From positions 1-19,982 of the forward strand of contig CAJUQF010000004.1 in NCBI GenBank assembly GCA_910588315.1: DNA of 19,982 bases. Direction: 5' to 3'. The notes under the pieces were generated by a model. The model did no database searches. It had not been told where the DNA came from and saw nothing but the letters and a program-made list of their open reading frames with translations. The translations under genes and the position numbers were made by a program. Positions 1 through 8,544 of this stretch are shown piece after piece. Positions within the stretch are counted from its first letter, which is position 1, and every line of letters starts with the position of its first letter. The stretch is from an uncultured Christensenellaceae bacterium (GTDB lineage: Bacteria; Bacillota; Clostridia; Christensenellales; Pumilibacteraceae).

Positions 1-168
1 CGCATCGGCGGCGCGATGATCTCGCCGATACATGCCAATATAATAGTCAATACGGGTGGCGCGACGGCACGCGATGTGACCGAACTTATTTCGGTAATGA
101 GACGCGTGCTTGAGGACAACGATATAAAGGCGCGCGAAGAGATAAAATACATCGGAGGTTTTCAATAA
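1..168 (+). CDS. murB: UDP-N-acetylenolpyruvoylglucosamine reductase (MurB), C-terminal fragment
   Basis: The window opens inside a plus-strand gene, and 55 codons are visible before TAA at 166-168. The translation contains MISPIHANIIVNTGGATARD followed by a helix, as in the C-terminal substrate-binding domain of MurB (family pattern: S..HANFIVN.G.ATA.DV..LI). MurB is a cytoplasmic FAD enzyme that reduces UDP-GlcNAc-enolpyruvate to UDP-MurNAc in peptidoglycan precursor synthesis. The FAD-binding domain lies upstream of the window. The stop codon overlaps the next start as TAATG, so this gene is probably co-transcribed and translationally coupled with the PHP gene. A murB-PHP-whiA order is common in Clostridia, which supports the call. 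Confidence 0.87.
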   Translation, partial: RIGGAMISPIHANIIVNTGGATARDVTELISVMRRVLEDNDIKAREEIKYIGGFQ

Positions 169-1004
169 TGGCGTATCTCGGCGACTATCATACGCATACG
201 ACGTACAGCCGCAGGGGCAAGAAGTTGCACGCGGTCGGCAGTGTACTCGAAAACGCGCGTGCGGCAAAGGCAGCCGGGCTTAAAGAGCTTGCGATCACCG
301 ATCACGGTTATGCGCATTATTACGGGATATCCGGTAAAAAGGCGTTCGAGCGGCTTAAATCGGATTGTACGGCGGCGGAAGAAGAGACGGGCGTAAAGAT
401 ATATGCGGGATTGGAGAATAATCTCGATCCGCGCAGCGGCAAGTCGAACGAGTTTGCGCCGCTCATCGATTGCGACGAAACCGTGTTGGCGGACTTGCAG
501 ATAGTTCAAGGCGGATATCACGCCATGGTAGGCATGCCTACGTTATTCGGAAATATGTTGTTTTGGGCGCGAAACGTAATATTCAAATTTTTACCGGGGC
601 GCAAGAAATTGATAGAGCGCAATACCGCTGCGTACAAACGTCTTATAGACGAATATCCGATAGACTTTATAGGACACCCCAACAGAGGGATCATGGCGGA
701 TGTAGTAGAAGTCGCAAAATACGCTCATTCGCGCGGCGTGTATGTGGAACTGAACGGCAGACACAAGAGTTTGAAAAAGCGTGAGATAAAAGCCATGGTC
801 GATGCGGGCGTCGAGTTTATTTGTTCGTCTGACGCGCACAGACCGGCGAGCGTCGGGAAAATGCCGCTTGCGGACAAGCTCATAAAAAAGTACAATATCC
901 CGTACGGTCTTATCGCAAATTGGAACAGACTGCCGGAGTTCAGATCGCGCTCGTTCCGTTCGGCGCGCGAACAAAAGGAAACGCACACGGAGAAAGATGC
1001 CTAA
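168..1004 (+). CDS. PHP-domain metal-dependent phosphoesterase (histidinol-phosphatase/YcdX-like)
   Basis: This is a 278-residue single-domain PHP protein. Candidate metal ligands appear in family order: H8-x-H10 (DYHTHTTYS), D45-H46 (ITDHGYAH), E83 (GLENN), H118 (GGYHAM), H170 (FIGHPNRG) and D222-x-H224 (SSDAHRP). PHP proteins of this size are trinuclear-metal phosphatases or phosphoesterases acting on small phosphorylated molecules, but the substrate of this murB/whiA-linked subfamily is not established. No signal peptide or membrane segment is seen, so it is probably cytoplasmic. The start is supported by GGAGG at 154-158, nine bases upstream of ATG. The gene overlaps murB by 1 base and whiA by 8 bases. 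A role in histidine synthesis is possible, but there are no his genes nearby. Confidence 0.85.
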   Translation: MAYLGDYHTHTTYSRRGKKLHAVGSVLENARAAKAAGLKELAITDHGYAHYYGISGKKAFERLKSDCTAAEEETGVKIYAGLENNLDPRSGKSNEFAPLIDCDETVLADLQIVQGGYHAMVGMPTLFGNMLFWARNVIFKFLPGRKKLIERNTAAYKRLIDEYPIDFIGHPNRGIMADVVEVAKYAHSRGVYVELNGRHKSLKKREIKAMVDAGVEFICSSDAHRPASVGKMPLADKLIKKYNIPYGLIANWNRLPEFRSRSFRSAREQKETHTEKDA

Positions 1005-1905
1005 TATAAGCGGACACGATATCAAACTCGAGATAATAAGATCACGATTGAAAGGCGAAGAATGCAGCGCGCTTATCGCCGGTTTCGTGCGTGCCTGTAT
1101 GACGCTATCTATCTCGCGCGGCGGCGGATGGACACTGCAACTCGACTGTCAATCCGATGAAGTAAAAGCATATATCGCGGATGCGATCTTGCGCATGTAT
1201 AAGATAAGTCCCAAGTCGGAAAAAGGCGTATTCGAGTATCGGGATTGTGCGCAATTGCTTAAACTCATGGGCGTGTTCACTGCGGACGGCGACGGGATCG
1301 AAGTCGCCGACAGCACCGACGAAGCTTATGCGTCGGCATATATTCGCGGTGCGTTTTTGGCTTGCGGCAGTTTCTCGGCGCGCGATACGGACGGGTCGGA
1401 CGAACACAAGGGCGGAGGCGGTTATCACTTGGAGTTTTCGGTGCTGAGCGAAAATCTTGCCGACTCGCTTATTGCTCTTCTCGAAAGTACGGACATCAGA
1501 TTTAGGAAAATGGTACGCGCGGACAAGTTCGTTGTTTATGCAAAGGACAGTGAAAATATATGCAACTGTCTTGCGCTCATGAAGCTCGGAAAGTTCGTTC
1601 TTAAACTGAACGATACCGTCGTTGCGCTGTCCGTTAAAAAGGCGGTCAATCGCAGAATGAATTGCGATATAGCAAACATGACGCGCACAGCAAATGCGGC
1701 GGGCGACGTACTCGACGCTATAGAACGCATACGCACTCGGCGCGGACTGGACAGTCTGTCTCCCAAACTTTTGGAGGCTGCCGACGCGCGGTTGAATTCG
1801 CCGGAGTCGTCGCTGACCGAGCTTGCATACGAACTCGACATAAGCAAGTCCGGACTGAAACACAGATTCGATAAGATAATAGAGATCGCGGCGGACATCG
1901 ATTAA
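997..1905 (+). CDS. whiA: Sporulation/cell division regulator WhiA
   Basis: This 302-residue protein has the two-part WhiA architecture. The N-terminal part is a degenerate LAGLIDADG homing-endonuclease fold, with the hallmark AYIRGAFLACGSFS at about residues 114-127. A conserved linker, NRRMNCDIANMTRT, lies at about 218-231. A C-terminal helix-turn-helix (SLTELAYELDISKSGLKHR) lies at about 272-290. WhiA is a DNA-binding protein: it controls sporulation septation in Streptomyces and affects division and chromosome segregation in Bacillus, and it lacks nuclease activity. A glycine-rich insertion (about 130-142) interrupts the usual transition before YHLEFSVL. GGAGAAAG at 989-996 provides the ribosome binding site inside the end of the PHP gene. 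The start overlaps that gene as ATGCCTAA. The rapZ and yvcK genes that normally precede whiA are missing. Confidence 0.93.
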   Translation: MPNISGHDIKLEIIRSRLKGEECSALIAGFVRACMTLSISRGGGWTLQLDCQSDEVKAYIADAILRMYKISPKSEKGVFEYRDCAQLLKLMGVFTADGDGIEVADSTDEAYASAYIRGAFLACGSFSARDTDGSDEHKGGGGYHLEFSVLSENLADSLIALLESTDIRFRKMVRADKFVVYAKDSENICNCLALMKLGKFVLKLNDTVVALSVKKAVNRRMNCDIANMTRTANAAGDVLDAIERIRTRRGLDSLSPKLLEAADARLNSPESSLTELAYELDISKSGLKHRFDKIIEIAADID

Positions 1906-2029
1906 TCGGATATATCCCACGCGATTTGATCAATGATCTACATAGACGTTAAAGGCAGACCTTATGCCGCTGTCGATACGGATCGCGGTACGTTATAGGA
2001 TCTGCCGTAATAATGATTTTGGAGCCATA

Positions 2030-5000
2030 ATGAAACCTTTTGCGCATTTACACGTTCATACCGAATTTTCCATGCTTGACGGCGCAGTTCGTACCGACAA
2101 GATATTCAAACTTTGCGACGAACTCAATATACCGGCTATCGCGATGACCGATCACGGAAACATGTACGGTACCATCGAATTTTTGAAGGCGGCGGTCAAG
2201 TATACAGACAAGGACGCGGATTTCCTGCGTTTTATGAGCGAGCGCCGTCCGTTCAAAGTCAAGCCGATAATCGGGTGCGAAGTCTATATGACGGCGGATA
2301 TGCACGTCAAAGAAAAGGGTATAAGCGGCGCACCGCCCAAGCTCAATCATCTCGTATTGCTGGCTAAAAACGAAGTCGGGTATCATAATCTTATAAAGAT
2401 AGTGTCCAAGGGTTATACCGAAGGCATGTATTATAAACCGCGCGTCGACTTCGAGCTTATCAAGGCGCACAGCGAAGGACTTATAGTGCTGTCGGCGTGT
2501 ATCGCCGGTGTGATCCCGCAGGCTATTCTCCATAAAAACTATGATAAAGCCGACGAATGGATAAAAAAATTCAAAGCGGTTTTCGGCGAAGATTTCTATA
2601 TCGAGATACAGAACCATAATATCGCCGAGCAGAAAATGATCCTGCCGCATCTTATACGTCTCGCCGAAGAAAACGGGGTAAAGGTCGTCGCGACAAACGA
2701 CGCGCACTATCTTACAAAAGCCGATGCCAAAATGCAAAAGGTGCTTATGGCTATAGCGTTCCATTCCACGCTCGAAGGCGACGATTCTCCGTCGGGAGAA
2801 GATATGTCGGGCGAGAGCGTCTCGGACGATAAGTACTTCCCGACGGACGAGTTTTACGTAAAAAATTACGACGAGATGTATAAGGCTTTGCCGTACGAAA
2901 ATGCGCTCGACGTCACGCTTGAAATAGCGGACAAGATCGATCCGTACTTTATCCGCAAGGAACCGCTTTTGCCGTCCTATACGCCGCCGGACGGGCTTAC
3001 GAGCGAGCAGTATCTGCGTAAACTCACTTGGGACGGATTGAAAGTGCGTTACGGCGAGATAACCGACGAAGTAAAAGAGCGTGCGGAGTACGAACTCGGC
3101 ATAGTCGAGCGGCTCCATTTCGTGGATTACTTTTTGATAGTTTGGGACTTTATAAACTATGCGGAAAGCCAAGGTATACCGGTAGGCTTGGGACGCGGCA
3201 GCGGCGCGGGAAGTATAGTAGCATACGCTATCGGCATAACCAAGATAGACCCGCTCAAATATGCGCTCATATTCGAGAGATTCTTAAATCCCGAGCGTGT
3301 CAGCAATCCCGATTTCGATATAGACTTTTGCGTCGACAGAAGAGGCGAAGTAATAGATTACGTCACGCGTAAGTACGGCGCGCCCAATGTTTCGCAGATA
3401 GCGACATTCGGAACTATGGCGACAAAGGCTGCGATAAAGGACGTCGGACGCGTGTTCGATCTGCCGTTTGCCGAAGTCAACACGATCACCAAAATGATCC
3501 CGCGCGGTTCGGAAAAAATGCACATCGCGCAGCTTCTCGGCCGCGGTACTGACAAGGAGGGTAAACCCATTCCCGGCGTACCGGACATGATAGCGCTGTA
3601 CGAGAACGATCCCGTGGCGCGACGCGTTCTCGACATGGCAGAGAAGATAGAGGGTATGCCGCGCCAGATAGGCATGCATGCGGCGGGCGTTATTATCTGC
3701 CGCGATCCCATAGCGGACCACGTGCCGCTTGCTCGCACAAACGAAGACGTCGTAGTCACGCAGTACGACATGATAGTCGACGAAGAACTCGGATTGCTCA
3801 AAATGGACTTTTTGGGCTTGACTACGCTTACCGACATTAAGAAAGCTACCGATTATATAAAACAGCAGCACGGCGTCGACATAGACTTCGTAAAACTCGG
3901 TTACGACGATCCCAAGGTCTACGAGCTTATAGGCAGCGGTAATACGGAAGCGGTGTTCCAGCTCGAATCCGGCGGCATGAAAGGGTTCATGCGCGAACTT
4001 CAGCCGTCCAGTCTCGAAGACGTAATAGCCGGTATCTCGCTTTACCGTCCGGGTCCTATGGACGCCATACCGGATTTTATCAAGAACAAGAAGTCGCCCG
4101 ATAAGATAAAATATCTGCACCCGCTGTTAAAATCGATACTCGGCGTTACTTACGGCATAATCGTTTATCAGGAACAGGTAATGGCGGTAGTACGCGCGCT
4201 CGGCGGTTATTCGATGGGCGGCGCGGACAATATACGCCGTATGATGAGCAAGAAAAAATTCGAGGCGATGGAAGCCGAACGCAAGGTGTTCATAAACGGC
4301 GGCGTTGACAAAAAAACGGGGAACAAGATACCCGGCGCCGTCGCCAACGGCGTGCCTGCCGACGTAGCTAACGAAATTTACGACATGCTTATAAAGTTCG
4401 CGAGTTACGGTTTCAATAAATCGCATGCGGCGGCTTACGCGCATGTCACGTACCAAACCGCTTACTTGAAATGTTATTATCCCGTCGAATATTTCACCGC
4501 AGTTTTGAATAACCGTATAAACAAGCTCGACGAGCTTACGCATTATCTGTCGTATCTGAAAGAAGCCAAGATCACCGTTCTGCCGCCCAATATCAATAAG
4601 TCCGGCGCGGAATATTCGGTGGAAAACGGCTGCGTGCGTATAGGCATGGGCGCGATAAAAGGCGTCGGCGTAGCCGTTGTAAACAAGATAGTCGAAGAGC
4701 GCGAACGCAACGGCGAGTACAAAGATTTTGTGGAATTCGTTCAAAGGATGAGTATCGCCGATGCGGGTAAGAGCCTTATCAATCGGCGTATGGTCGAGTC
4801 GTTGATATTTGCCGGCGCGTTCGATTGTTTCGGAATGAAACGGGCGGTCTTGATATCCGCTTTCCCGAGCGTGTTGGACAAAGTGTCGAAAGAGAATATA
4901 GCCAAGATGAGCGGACAGTTATCGTTTTTCGACGTTGCGCCGGAAATCAAAACGGAGTTCGTGTATCCCGACGTCGACGAGTATTCGCCGAACGAAAAGT

Positions 5001-5611
5001 ACAAAAAAGAAAAAGAGGTTGCCGGCGTATACCTTTCGGGACACCCGCTGTCGGCGTATATAGACAAGCTCAAACAGTACGGTTATAATACTTCCATGCT
5101 CGATCCGGAATCGGAAGATTGTCCCGCCGTAGACAGCAAGATAACGCTCGGCGGCATGTTGACCGCCACTGTCAATAAGATGACTAAAAAAGGCAATCCG
5201 ATGGGTACCGCCGTGCTTGAAGATCTTTACGGCACCGTCGAGCTTCTGGCGTTCAATAAGACGTTCGAGCGGCTGAAACCCTTATGGGTAAAGGACACCG
5301 TCGTCGCGGTAACCGGCGTTATCAAGCAGAACGACAACGGTATGTCCATTTATGTCGACGACATCAAACCGTTCGACGATGCCGATGCTTTTGCCGCAAA
5401 GGTATGTTGTTATTTTTCGTTGCAAGACAAAACGCTGCTCGACGAGATACGCGAGATCGTTGCGGCATACCCCGGTAGAGATTACGTGTATATCAAGAAC
5501 GACGACGACGGCAAACTGTACAGGCTGAGCGATAAGTTCTCCATAAACGCATTGTCGAAAAGCGAACTTTGCGCCGTTCTCGGCAGCGACAGAATAAGAG
5601 AACAGAGATAA
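2030..5611 (+). CDS. dnaE: DNA polymerase III subunit alpha (DnaE)
   Basis: This 1193-residue replicative polymerase of the C family extends a DNA primer and acts in the cytoplasm at the replication fork. The start is at MKPFAHLHVHTEFS because GGAG at 2021-2024 lies six bases upstream; the frame stays open for 22 more codons upstream without a ribosome binding site. Visible domains in order: an N-terminal PHP domain with H8-x-H10 and TDHGNMYG; the polymerase core with PNPDFDIDFC-type catalytic aspartates at D428, D430 and D432 (motif NPDFDIDFCVDRRG) and a third, KMDFLGL, near 593; a helix-hairpin-helix region (GAIKGVGVAVVNKI); and an OB fold near 1050-1130 (ITLGGMLTATVNKMTKKG). An acidic Ser/Asp-rich insertion (about residues 248-268) lies at the end of the PHP domain. 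There is no terminator between whiA and dnaE. Confidence 0.97.
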   Translation: MKPFAHLHVHTEFSMLDGAVRTDKIFKLCDELNIPAIAMTDHGNMYGTIEFLKAAVKYTDKDADFLRFMSERRPFKVKPIIGCEVYMTADMHVKEKGISGAPPKLNHLVLLAKNEVGYHNLIKIVSKGYTEGMYYKPRVDFELIKAHSEGLIVLSACIAGVIPQAILHKNYDKADEWIKKFKAVFGEDFYIEIQNHNIAEQKMILPHLIRLAEENGVKVVATNDAHYLTKADAKMQKVLMAIAFHSTLEGDDSPSGEDMSGESVSDDKYFPTDEFYVKNYDEMYKALPYENALDVTLEIADKIDPYFIRKEPLLPSYTPPDGLTSEQYLRKLTWDGLKVRYGEITDEVKERAEYELGIVERLHFVDYFLIVWDFINYAESQGIPVGLGRGSGAGSIVAYAIGITKIDPLKYALIFERFLNPERVSNPDFDIDFCVDRRGEVIDYVTRKYGAPNVSQIATFGTMATKAAIKDVGRVFDLPFAEVNTITKMIPRGSEKMHIAQLLGRGTDKEGKPIPGVPDMIALYENDPVARRVLDMAEKIEGMPRQIGMHAAGVIICRDPIADHVPLARTNEDVVVTQYDMIVDEELGLLKMDFLGLTTLTDIKKATDYIKQQHGVDIDFVKLGYDDPKVYELIGSGNTEAVFQLESGGMKGFMRELQPSSLEDVIAGISLYRPGPMDAIPDFIKNKKSPDKIKYLHPLLKSILGVTYGIIVYQEQVMAVVRALGGYSMGGADNIRRMMSKKKFEAMEAERKVFINGGVDKKTGNKIPGAVANGVPADVANEIYDMLIKFASYGFNKSHAAAYAHVTYQTAYLKCYYPVEYFTAVLNNRINKLDELTHYLSYLKEAKITVLPPNINKSGAEYSVENGCVRIGMGAIKGVGVAVVNKIVEERERNGEYKDFVEFVQRMSIADAGKSLINRRMVESLIFAGAFDCFGMKRAVLISAFPSVLDKVSKENIAKMSGQLSFFDVAPEIKTEFVYPDVDEYSPNEKYKKEKEVAGVYLSGHPLSAYIDKLKQYGYNTSMLDPESEDCPAVDSKITLGGMLTATVNKMTKKGNPMGTAVLEDLYGTVELLAFNKTFERLKPLWVKDTVVAVTGVIKQNDNGMSIYVDDIKPFDDADAFAAKVCCYFSLQDKTLLDEIREIVAAYPGRDYVYIKNDDDGKLYRLSDKFSINALSKSELCAVLGSDRIREQR

Positions 5612-5671
5612 TATCGTCGATTAAATTTTCATTAAAATATTGTCAAATATCTTTATTTTTCGATAGTTATA

Positions 5672-5680
5672 TGCTATAAT
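5672..5680 (+). promoter_or_regulatory. Extended -10 promoter of pfkA
   Basis: TGC followed by TATAAT (-10 at 5675-5680) gives an extended -10 element. At a 17-bp spacing the -35 position (5652-5657, TTTATT) is poor; a better TTGTCA at 5640-5645 is 29 bp away, which is too far. The expected start of transcription is near 5687, giving a leader of about 29 bases before the pfkA start codon. The region between dnaE and this promoter holds no convincing terminator, so some read-through from dnaE is possible. Confidence 0.7.
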
Positions 5681-5687
5681 ATATAAA

Positions 5688-5701
5688 ACATTTCGAAATG
5701 T
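5688..5701. promoter_or_regulatory. Perfect 14-bp palindrome at the pfkA transcription start (candidate operator)
   Basis: ACATTTCGAAATGT is a perfect palindrome with no spacer. It begins eight bases after the -10 element and ends just before the GGAGAAGG ribosome binding site at 5703-5710. A protein bound here would cover +1 to about +15, a classic repressor position. The regulator is unknown, and I do not recognise the site as one of a named family. Confidence 0.5.
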
Positions 5702-5715
5702 CGGAGAAGGTCAAC

Positions 5716-6675
5716 ATGAAAAAAATAGCGGTTCTTACAAGCGGCGGTGACGCGCCGGGAATGAATGCGGCGATCCGAGCGGTCGTTCGTTACGGATTGG
5801 GCGTCGGTATGGAGGTCATGGGCGTCGAGCGCGGACTTCAAGGGCTTATCGACGATCTGTTCGTACCCATGAGCATGCGCAGCGTATCGGATATAATCCA
5901 TCGCGGCGGCACTATTTTAAAGACTGCGCGCTGCCCGGAATTCAAGACGGAGGAAGGTCAGCAAACCGCTATTAAAAATCTTCGCGCACACGGCGTCGAA
6001 GGACTTATTGTTATAGGCGGCGACGGGTCGTTTATGGGTGCGAAAGCGATGACCGATCGCGGTTTTCCGTCGATAGGCATACCCGGCACGATCGACAACG
6101 ATCTTGCGTATACGGATTATACGCTCGGATTCGACACTGCTTGCAATACGATCCTCGACGCGATCAACAAGATCCGCGATACCATGAGTTCGCACGAACG
6201 CGTATCCATAATCGAGGTCATGGGCAGAAACTGCGGCGATCTGGCATTATATACAGGGCTTTGCGGCGGCGCCGAAGTTATAATCGTTCCCGAGCATAAA
6301 ATGACTATAGAAGAGATAGCCGCAACGCTCGGCGGCGGTATGGAACACGGCAAGACCAGCGGCATAATCGTACTTGCCGAAGGCGCCGGTTCCGCCGACG
6401 AACTTAAAAAAGAACTTGCGGCGCGTACCGATATGGTAGTTAAATCCACGAGACTCGGACACGTCCAGCGCGGCGGCAGTCCGTCGTGCCGCGACAGATA
6501 TCTCGGTACCTGTTTCGGCGTGCATGCGGTAAAACTGTTGAAGCAGGGTAAAGGAAACAGGATAGTCGGTATTCGCGACAACAAGTTCTACGACATGGAT
6601 ATCATCGAAGGTATCGCCATGAAAAAGAAGTTCGATATCGATCTGTACAATACCGCGCTTATCGTCGGCAAATAG
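5716..6675 (+). CDS. pfkA: ATP-dependent 6-phosphofructokinase
   Basis: This 319-residue protein is exactly the usual length of bacterial ATP-PFK. It phosphorylates fructose-6-phosphate to fructose-1,6-bisphosphate, the committed step of glycolysis, in the cytoplasm. The ATP-binding TSGGDAPGMN lies at 8-17. GGDGS at 101-105 (G104) and PGTIDND at 123-129 (G124, catalytic D127) carry glycines at the two positions that mark ATP rather than pyrophosphate use. MGRNCGD is at 169-175 and R252 lies in QRGGSPS. ATG at 5716 is preferred over the in-frame ATG at 5698 because GGAGAAGG sits five bases upstream of it and the family length then fits. Its own promoter and a palindrome lie upstream. dnaE-pfkA adjacency is typical of Clostridia and Bacilli. 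Confidence 0.97.
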   Translation: MKKIAVLTSGGDAPGMNAAIRAVVRYGLGVGMEVMGVERGLQGLIDDLFVPMSMRSVSDIIHRGGTILKTARCPEFKTEEGQQTAIKNLRAHGVEGLIVIGGDGSFMGAKAMTDRGFPSIGIPGTIDNDLAYTDYTLGFDTACNTILDAINKIRDTMSSHERVSIIEVMGRNCGDLALYTGLCGGAEVIIVPEHKMTIEEIAATLGGGMEHGKTSGIIVLAEGAGSADELKKELAARTDMVVKSTRLGHVQRGGSPSCRDRYLGTCFGVHAVKLLKQGKGNRIVGIRDNKFYDMDIIEGIAMKKKFDIDLYNTALIVGK

Positions 6676-6792
6676 TATTCGAAGCCGCACGGCGTTATGA
6701 ATAATTCTATGATAGTGTCGAATTAACGCAATCGCAAACTTAAATCGGATCGAGCGTTTTGCGTTTCGGATAATAACAAGGAGGAAATCAGT

Positions 6793-7455
6793 ATGTATTG
6801 CAGAAATTGCGGCAGACAAGTTCCCGGTAACGAGGAACTATGCGAAGATTGTCGGCGTAACGCCGGAACCATATTCCCAGGTATTCCGGACGGTAATGAT
6901 AACGTCGGCGGTCCGGCGCCGTATAACAACGGCGCAGGGCAGTCTTATACGCCACCGCCGCAAAACTTCGGATACGGTATGCAGCCGCCGCCGCAACCGC
7001 AACCGCCGCGGCAGTCGGCGCAACCTGCCGTGCCGCCGCAAAATCGGTCCGGCAACGTCGATCGGATGCTCGGATTTAAACCTGCGCTTGCCGCTACAAT
7101 AATGGGCGTTATAGGTGCAATATTTGCTCTTGTGGGATACATAATAGCCATTGTTTCGACGGCGGTCGAGATCTCAAACGATCTAAATTATATTTACGGC
7201 GACGGCTATTATTACGGATATGCCGTAAGCGCGGGTACGATCGCCGGAATGGTCATAGTGATGCTGATAGGACTCGGACTGGTTATTCCTTCGCTTATAC
7301 TCGGGATAAAGTCGATAAAGGTCTTTACCAAAGTTAAACGCGAAGGCGGTACGAAACCGGTTGCGACGCTCGTGCTCGGTATCGTCGGCGTCGTAAGTGC
7401 GTCTATCGGCTTATTGTTTTCGTTTCTCGGCGTTATCGTCGCTATGACGATATAG
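6793..7455 (+). CDS. Zinc-ribbon membrane protein, DUF4190-like
   Basis: This 220-residue protein begins with a zinc ribbon (C3, C6, C17, C20 in MYCRNCGRQVPGNEELCEDC). A long Pro/Gln/Gly/Asn-rich linker follows (about 25-90). Three hydrophobic segments come next, at about 98-125, 147-172 and 188-217. The last two resemble DUF4190-type membrane hairpins (GLGLVIPSLILGIKSIKVF; PVATLVLGIVGVVSASIG). The function is unknown; such proteins are common in Firmicutes and the ribbon probably faces the cytoplasm. AAGGAGG at 6778-6784 is a perfect ribosome binding site eight bases before ATG. A loose inverted repeat, AACGCAA (6725-6731) with TTGCGTT (6759-6765), lies upstream. No clear promoter is seen, so it may be read from pfkA. 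Confidence 0.75.
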   Translation: MYCRNCGRQVPGNEELCEDCRRNAGTIFPGIPDGNDNVGGPAPYNNGAGQSYTPPPQNFGYGMQPPPQPQPPRQSAQPAVPPQNRSGNVDRMLGFKPALAATIMGVIGAIFALVGYIIAIVSTAVEISNDLNYIYGDGYYYGYAVSAGTIAGMVIVMLIGLGLVIPSLILGIKSIKVFTKVKREGGTKPVATLVLGIVGVVSASIGLLFSFLGVIVAMTI

Positions 7456-7480
7456 CCGCGTAATAAAAATTCGGTTAAAC

Positions 7481-7517
7481 AAAACTACCGTCTCTAAGTG
7501 TAGAGACGGTAGTTTTT
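7481..7517. terminator. Bidirectional rho-independent terminator
   Basis: A perfect 16-bp stem (7481-7496 with 7501-7516) closes a four-base loop, AGTG. It is flanked by an A-run on the left and a T-run on the right, so it can end transcription in both directions. It lies between the convergent zinc-ribbon membrane protein gene and fba. Confidence 0.92.
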
Positions 7518-7552
7518 GATATGCTGTATTTATCGAATTGCCGCGTGCCGTA

Positions 7553-8482
7553 TTACGCTTTGCCTGCGCATCCGAGAACGTGTACGAGCTTGTGGCGAAC
7601 GCACTCGGTAACAAGGTTTCTGCCGTCGCCGAGATATTGACGAGGGTCGAAGTGCGCGGGGTTTTCCGCGAAGTGCTTACGTACCGCCGCAGTGAACGCA
7701 AGACGAAGGTCGGAGTCGACGTTGATCTTGCAGACCGCCATGGACGACGCTTTGCGGAGCATTTCTTCGGGAATGCCTTTTGCGCCGGGCATCGCGCCGC
7801 CGAAATCGTTGACCATTTTAACATAGTCGGGGAGAACTGAACTTGCGCCGTGAAGAACGATGGGGAACTTGGGAAGAAGTTCGGAAACCTTTTCCAAGAT
7901 GTCGAAACGAAGTTTCGCTTCGCCTTTGAATTTGAATGCGCCGTGGCTCGTGCCGATGGCTATTGCGAGCGAATCGACGCCGGTCTTGGCGACGAATTCC
8001 GAGGCTTCTTCGGGGTCGGTATAGAGTGCGTCGGACTCTGAAACTTTGACATTGTCCTCGACGCCTGCAAGGCGACCGAGTTCGGCTTCGACGACGGCGC
8101 CGTGGTCGTGAGCGTACTTAACGACTTGCGAAGTGATCTTTATATTCTCGGCGAGCGGATGTGACGACGCGTCGATCATGACGGATGTGAATCCGTTTTT
8201 GATGCAGTCTACGCAAAGATCGTACGAACTGCCGTGGTCGAGATGAAGGCAGATGGGAAGTCCGCTGTCCTCGACTGCGGCCTCTACCATTTTTCTGAGA
8301 TAAACGGGATTCGCGTACTTGATCGCGCTCGAGCTGACCTGAAGAATAAGCGGGGCATTTTCGAGCTTACCGGCTTCCACGATACCCTGGATAGTCTCCA
8401 TGTTGTTGATGTTGAATGCGCCGATCGCATATCCGCCCTCATAAGCTTTGGCGAACATGTCCTTGGTAGTTACTAACGGCAT
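7553..8482 (-). CDS. fba: Class II fructose-1,6-bisphosphate aldolase
   Basis: This 309-residue zinc-dependent aldolase cleaves fructose-1,6-bisphosphate into dihydroxyacetone phosphate and glyceraldehyde-3-phosphate in the cytoplasm. Key motifs: LHLDHGSSYD at 79-88 with catalytic D82 and zinc ligand H83, EAELGRLAG with E134, TSHGAFKF with zinc ligand H180, LHGASS with H211, and KINVDSDLR at 252-260 in the phosphate-binding region. The frame is open 24 codons further upstream, but MPLVTTKDMF at 8482 is the family start and has GGAGG upstream (minus strand). The gene converges on the zinc-ribbon membrane gene and is divergent from the M29 peptidase gene. It is a strong match to the Bacillus/Clostridium FbaA type. 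Confidence 0.97.
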   Translation of the reverse strand: MPLVTTKDMFAKAYEGGYAIGAFNINNMETIQGIVEAGKLENAPLILQVSSSAIKYANPVYLRKMVEAAVEDSGLPICLHLDHGSSYDLCVDCIKNGFTSVMIDASSHPLAENIKITSQVVKYAHDHGAVVEAELGRLAGVEDNVKVSESDALYTDPEEASEFVAKTGVDSLAIAIGTSHGAFKFKGEAKLRFDILEKVSELLPKFPIVLHGASSVLPDYVKMVNDFGGAMPGAKGIPEEMLRKASSMAVCKINVDSDLRLAFTAAVRKHFAENPAHFDPRQYLGDGRNLVTECVRHKLVHVLGCAGKA

Positions 8483-8544
8483 TATTATACCTCCGAATAA
8501 AAAATTACAATATGTAGTTTTGCGGCTTATCGCACCGCACATAT

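Noticed and set aside
162..521. Minus-strand reading frame opposite the PHP gene
   Set aside because: It lies wholly opposite a well-supported gene, has no recognisable motif and arises from codon bias.
1964..2029. Upstream in-frame start for dnaE
   Set aside because: There is no ribosome binding site before 1964, whereas GGAG precedes the ATG at 2030, where the PHP domain begins.
2048..3172. 374-codon minus-strand frame opposite dnaE
   Set aside because: It is a composition-driven antisense frame; dnaE motifs on the plus strand are unambiguous.
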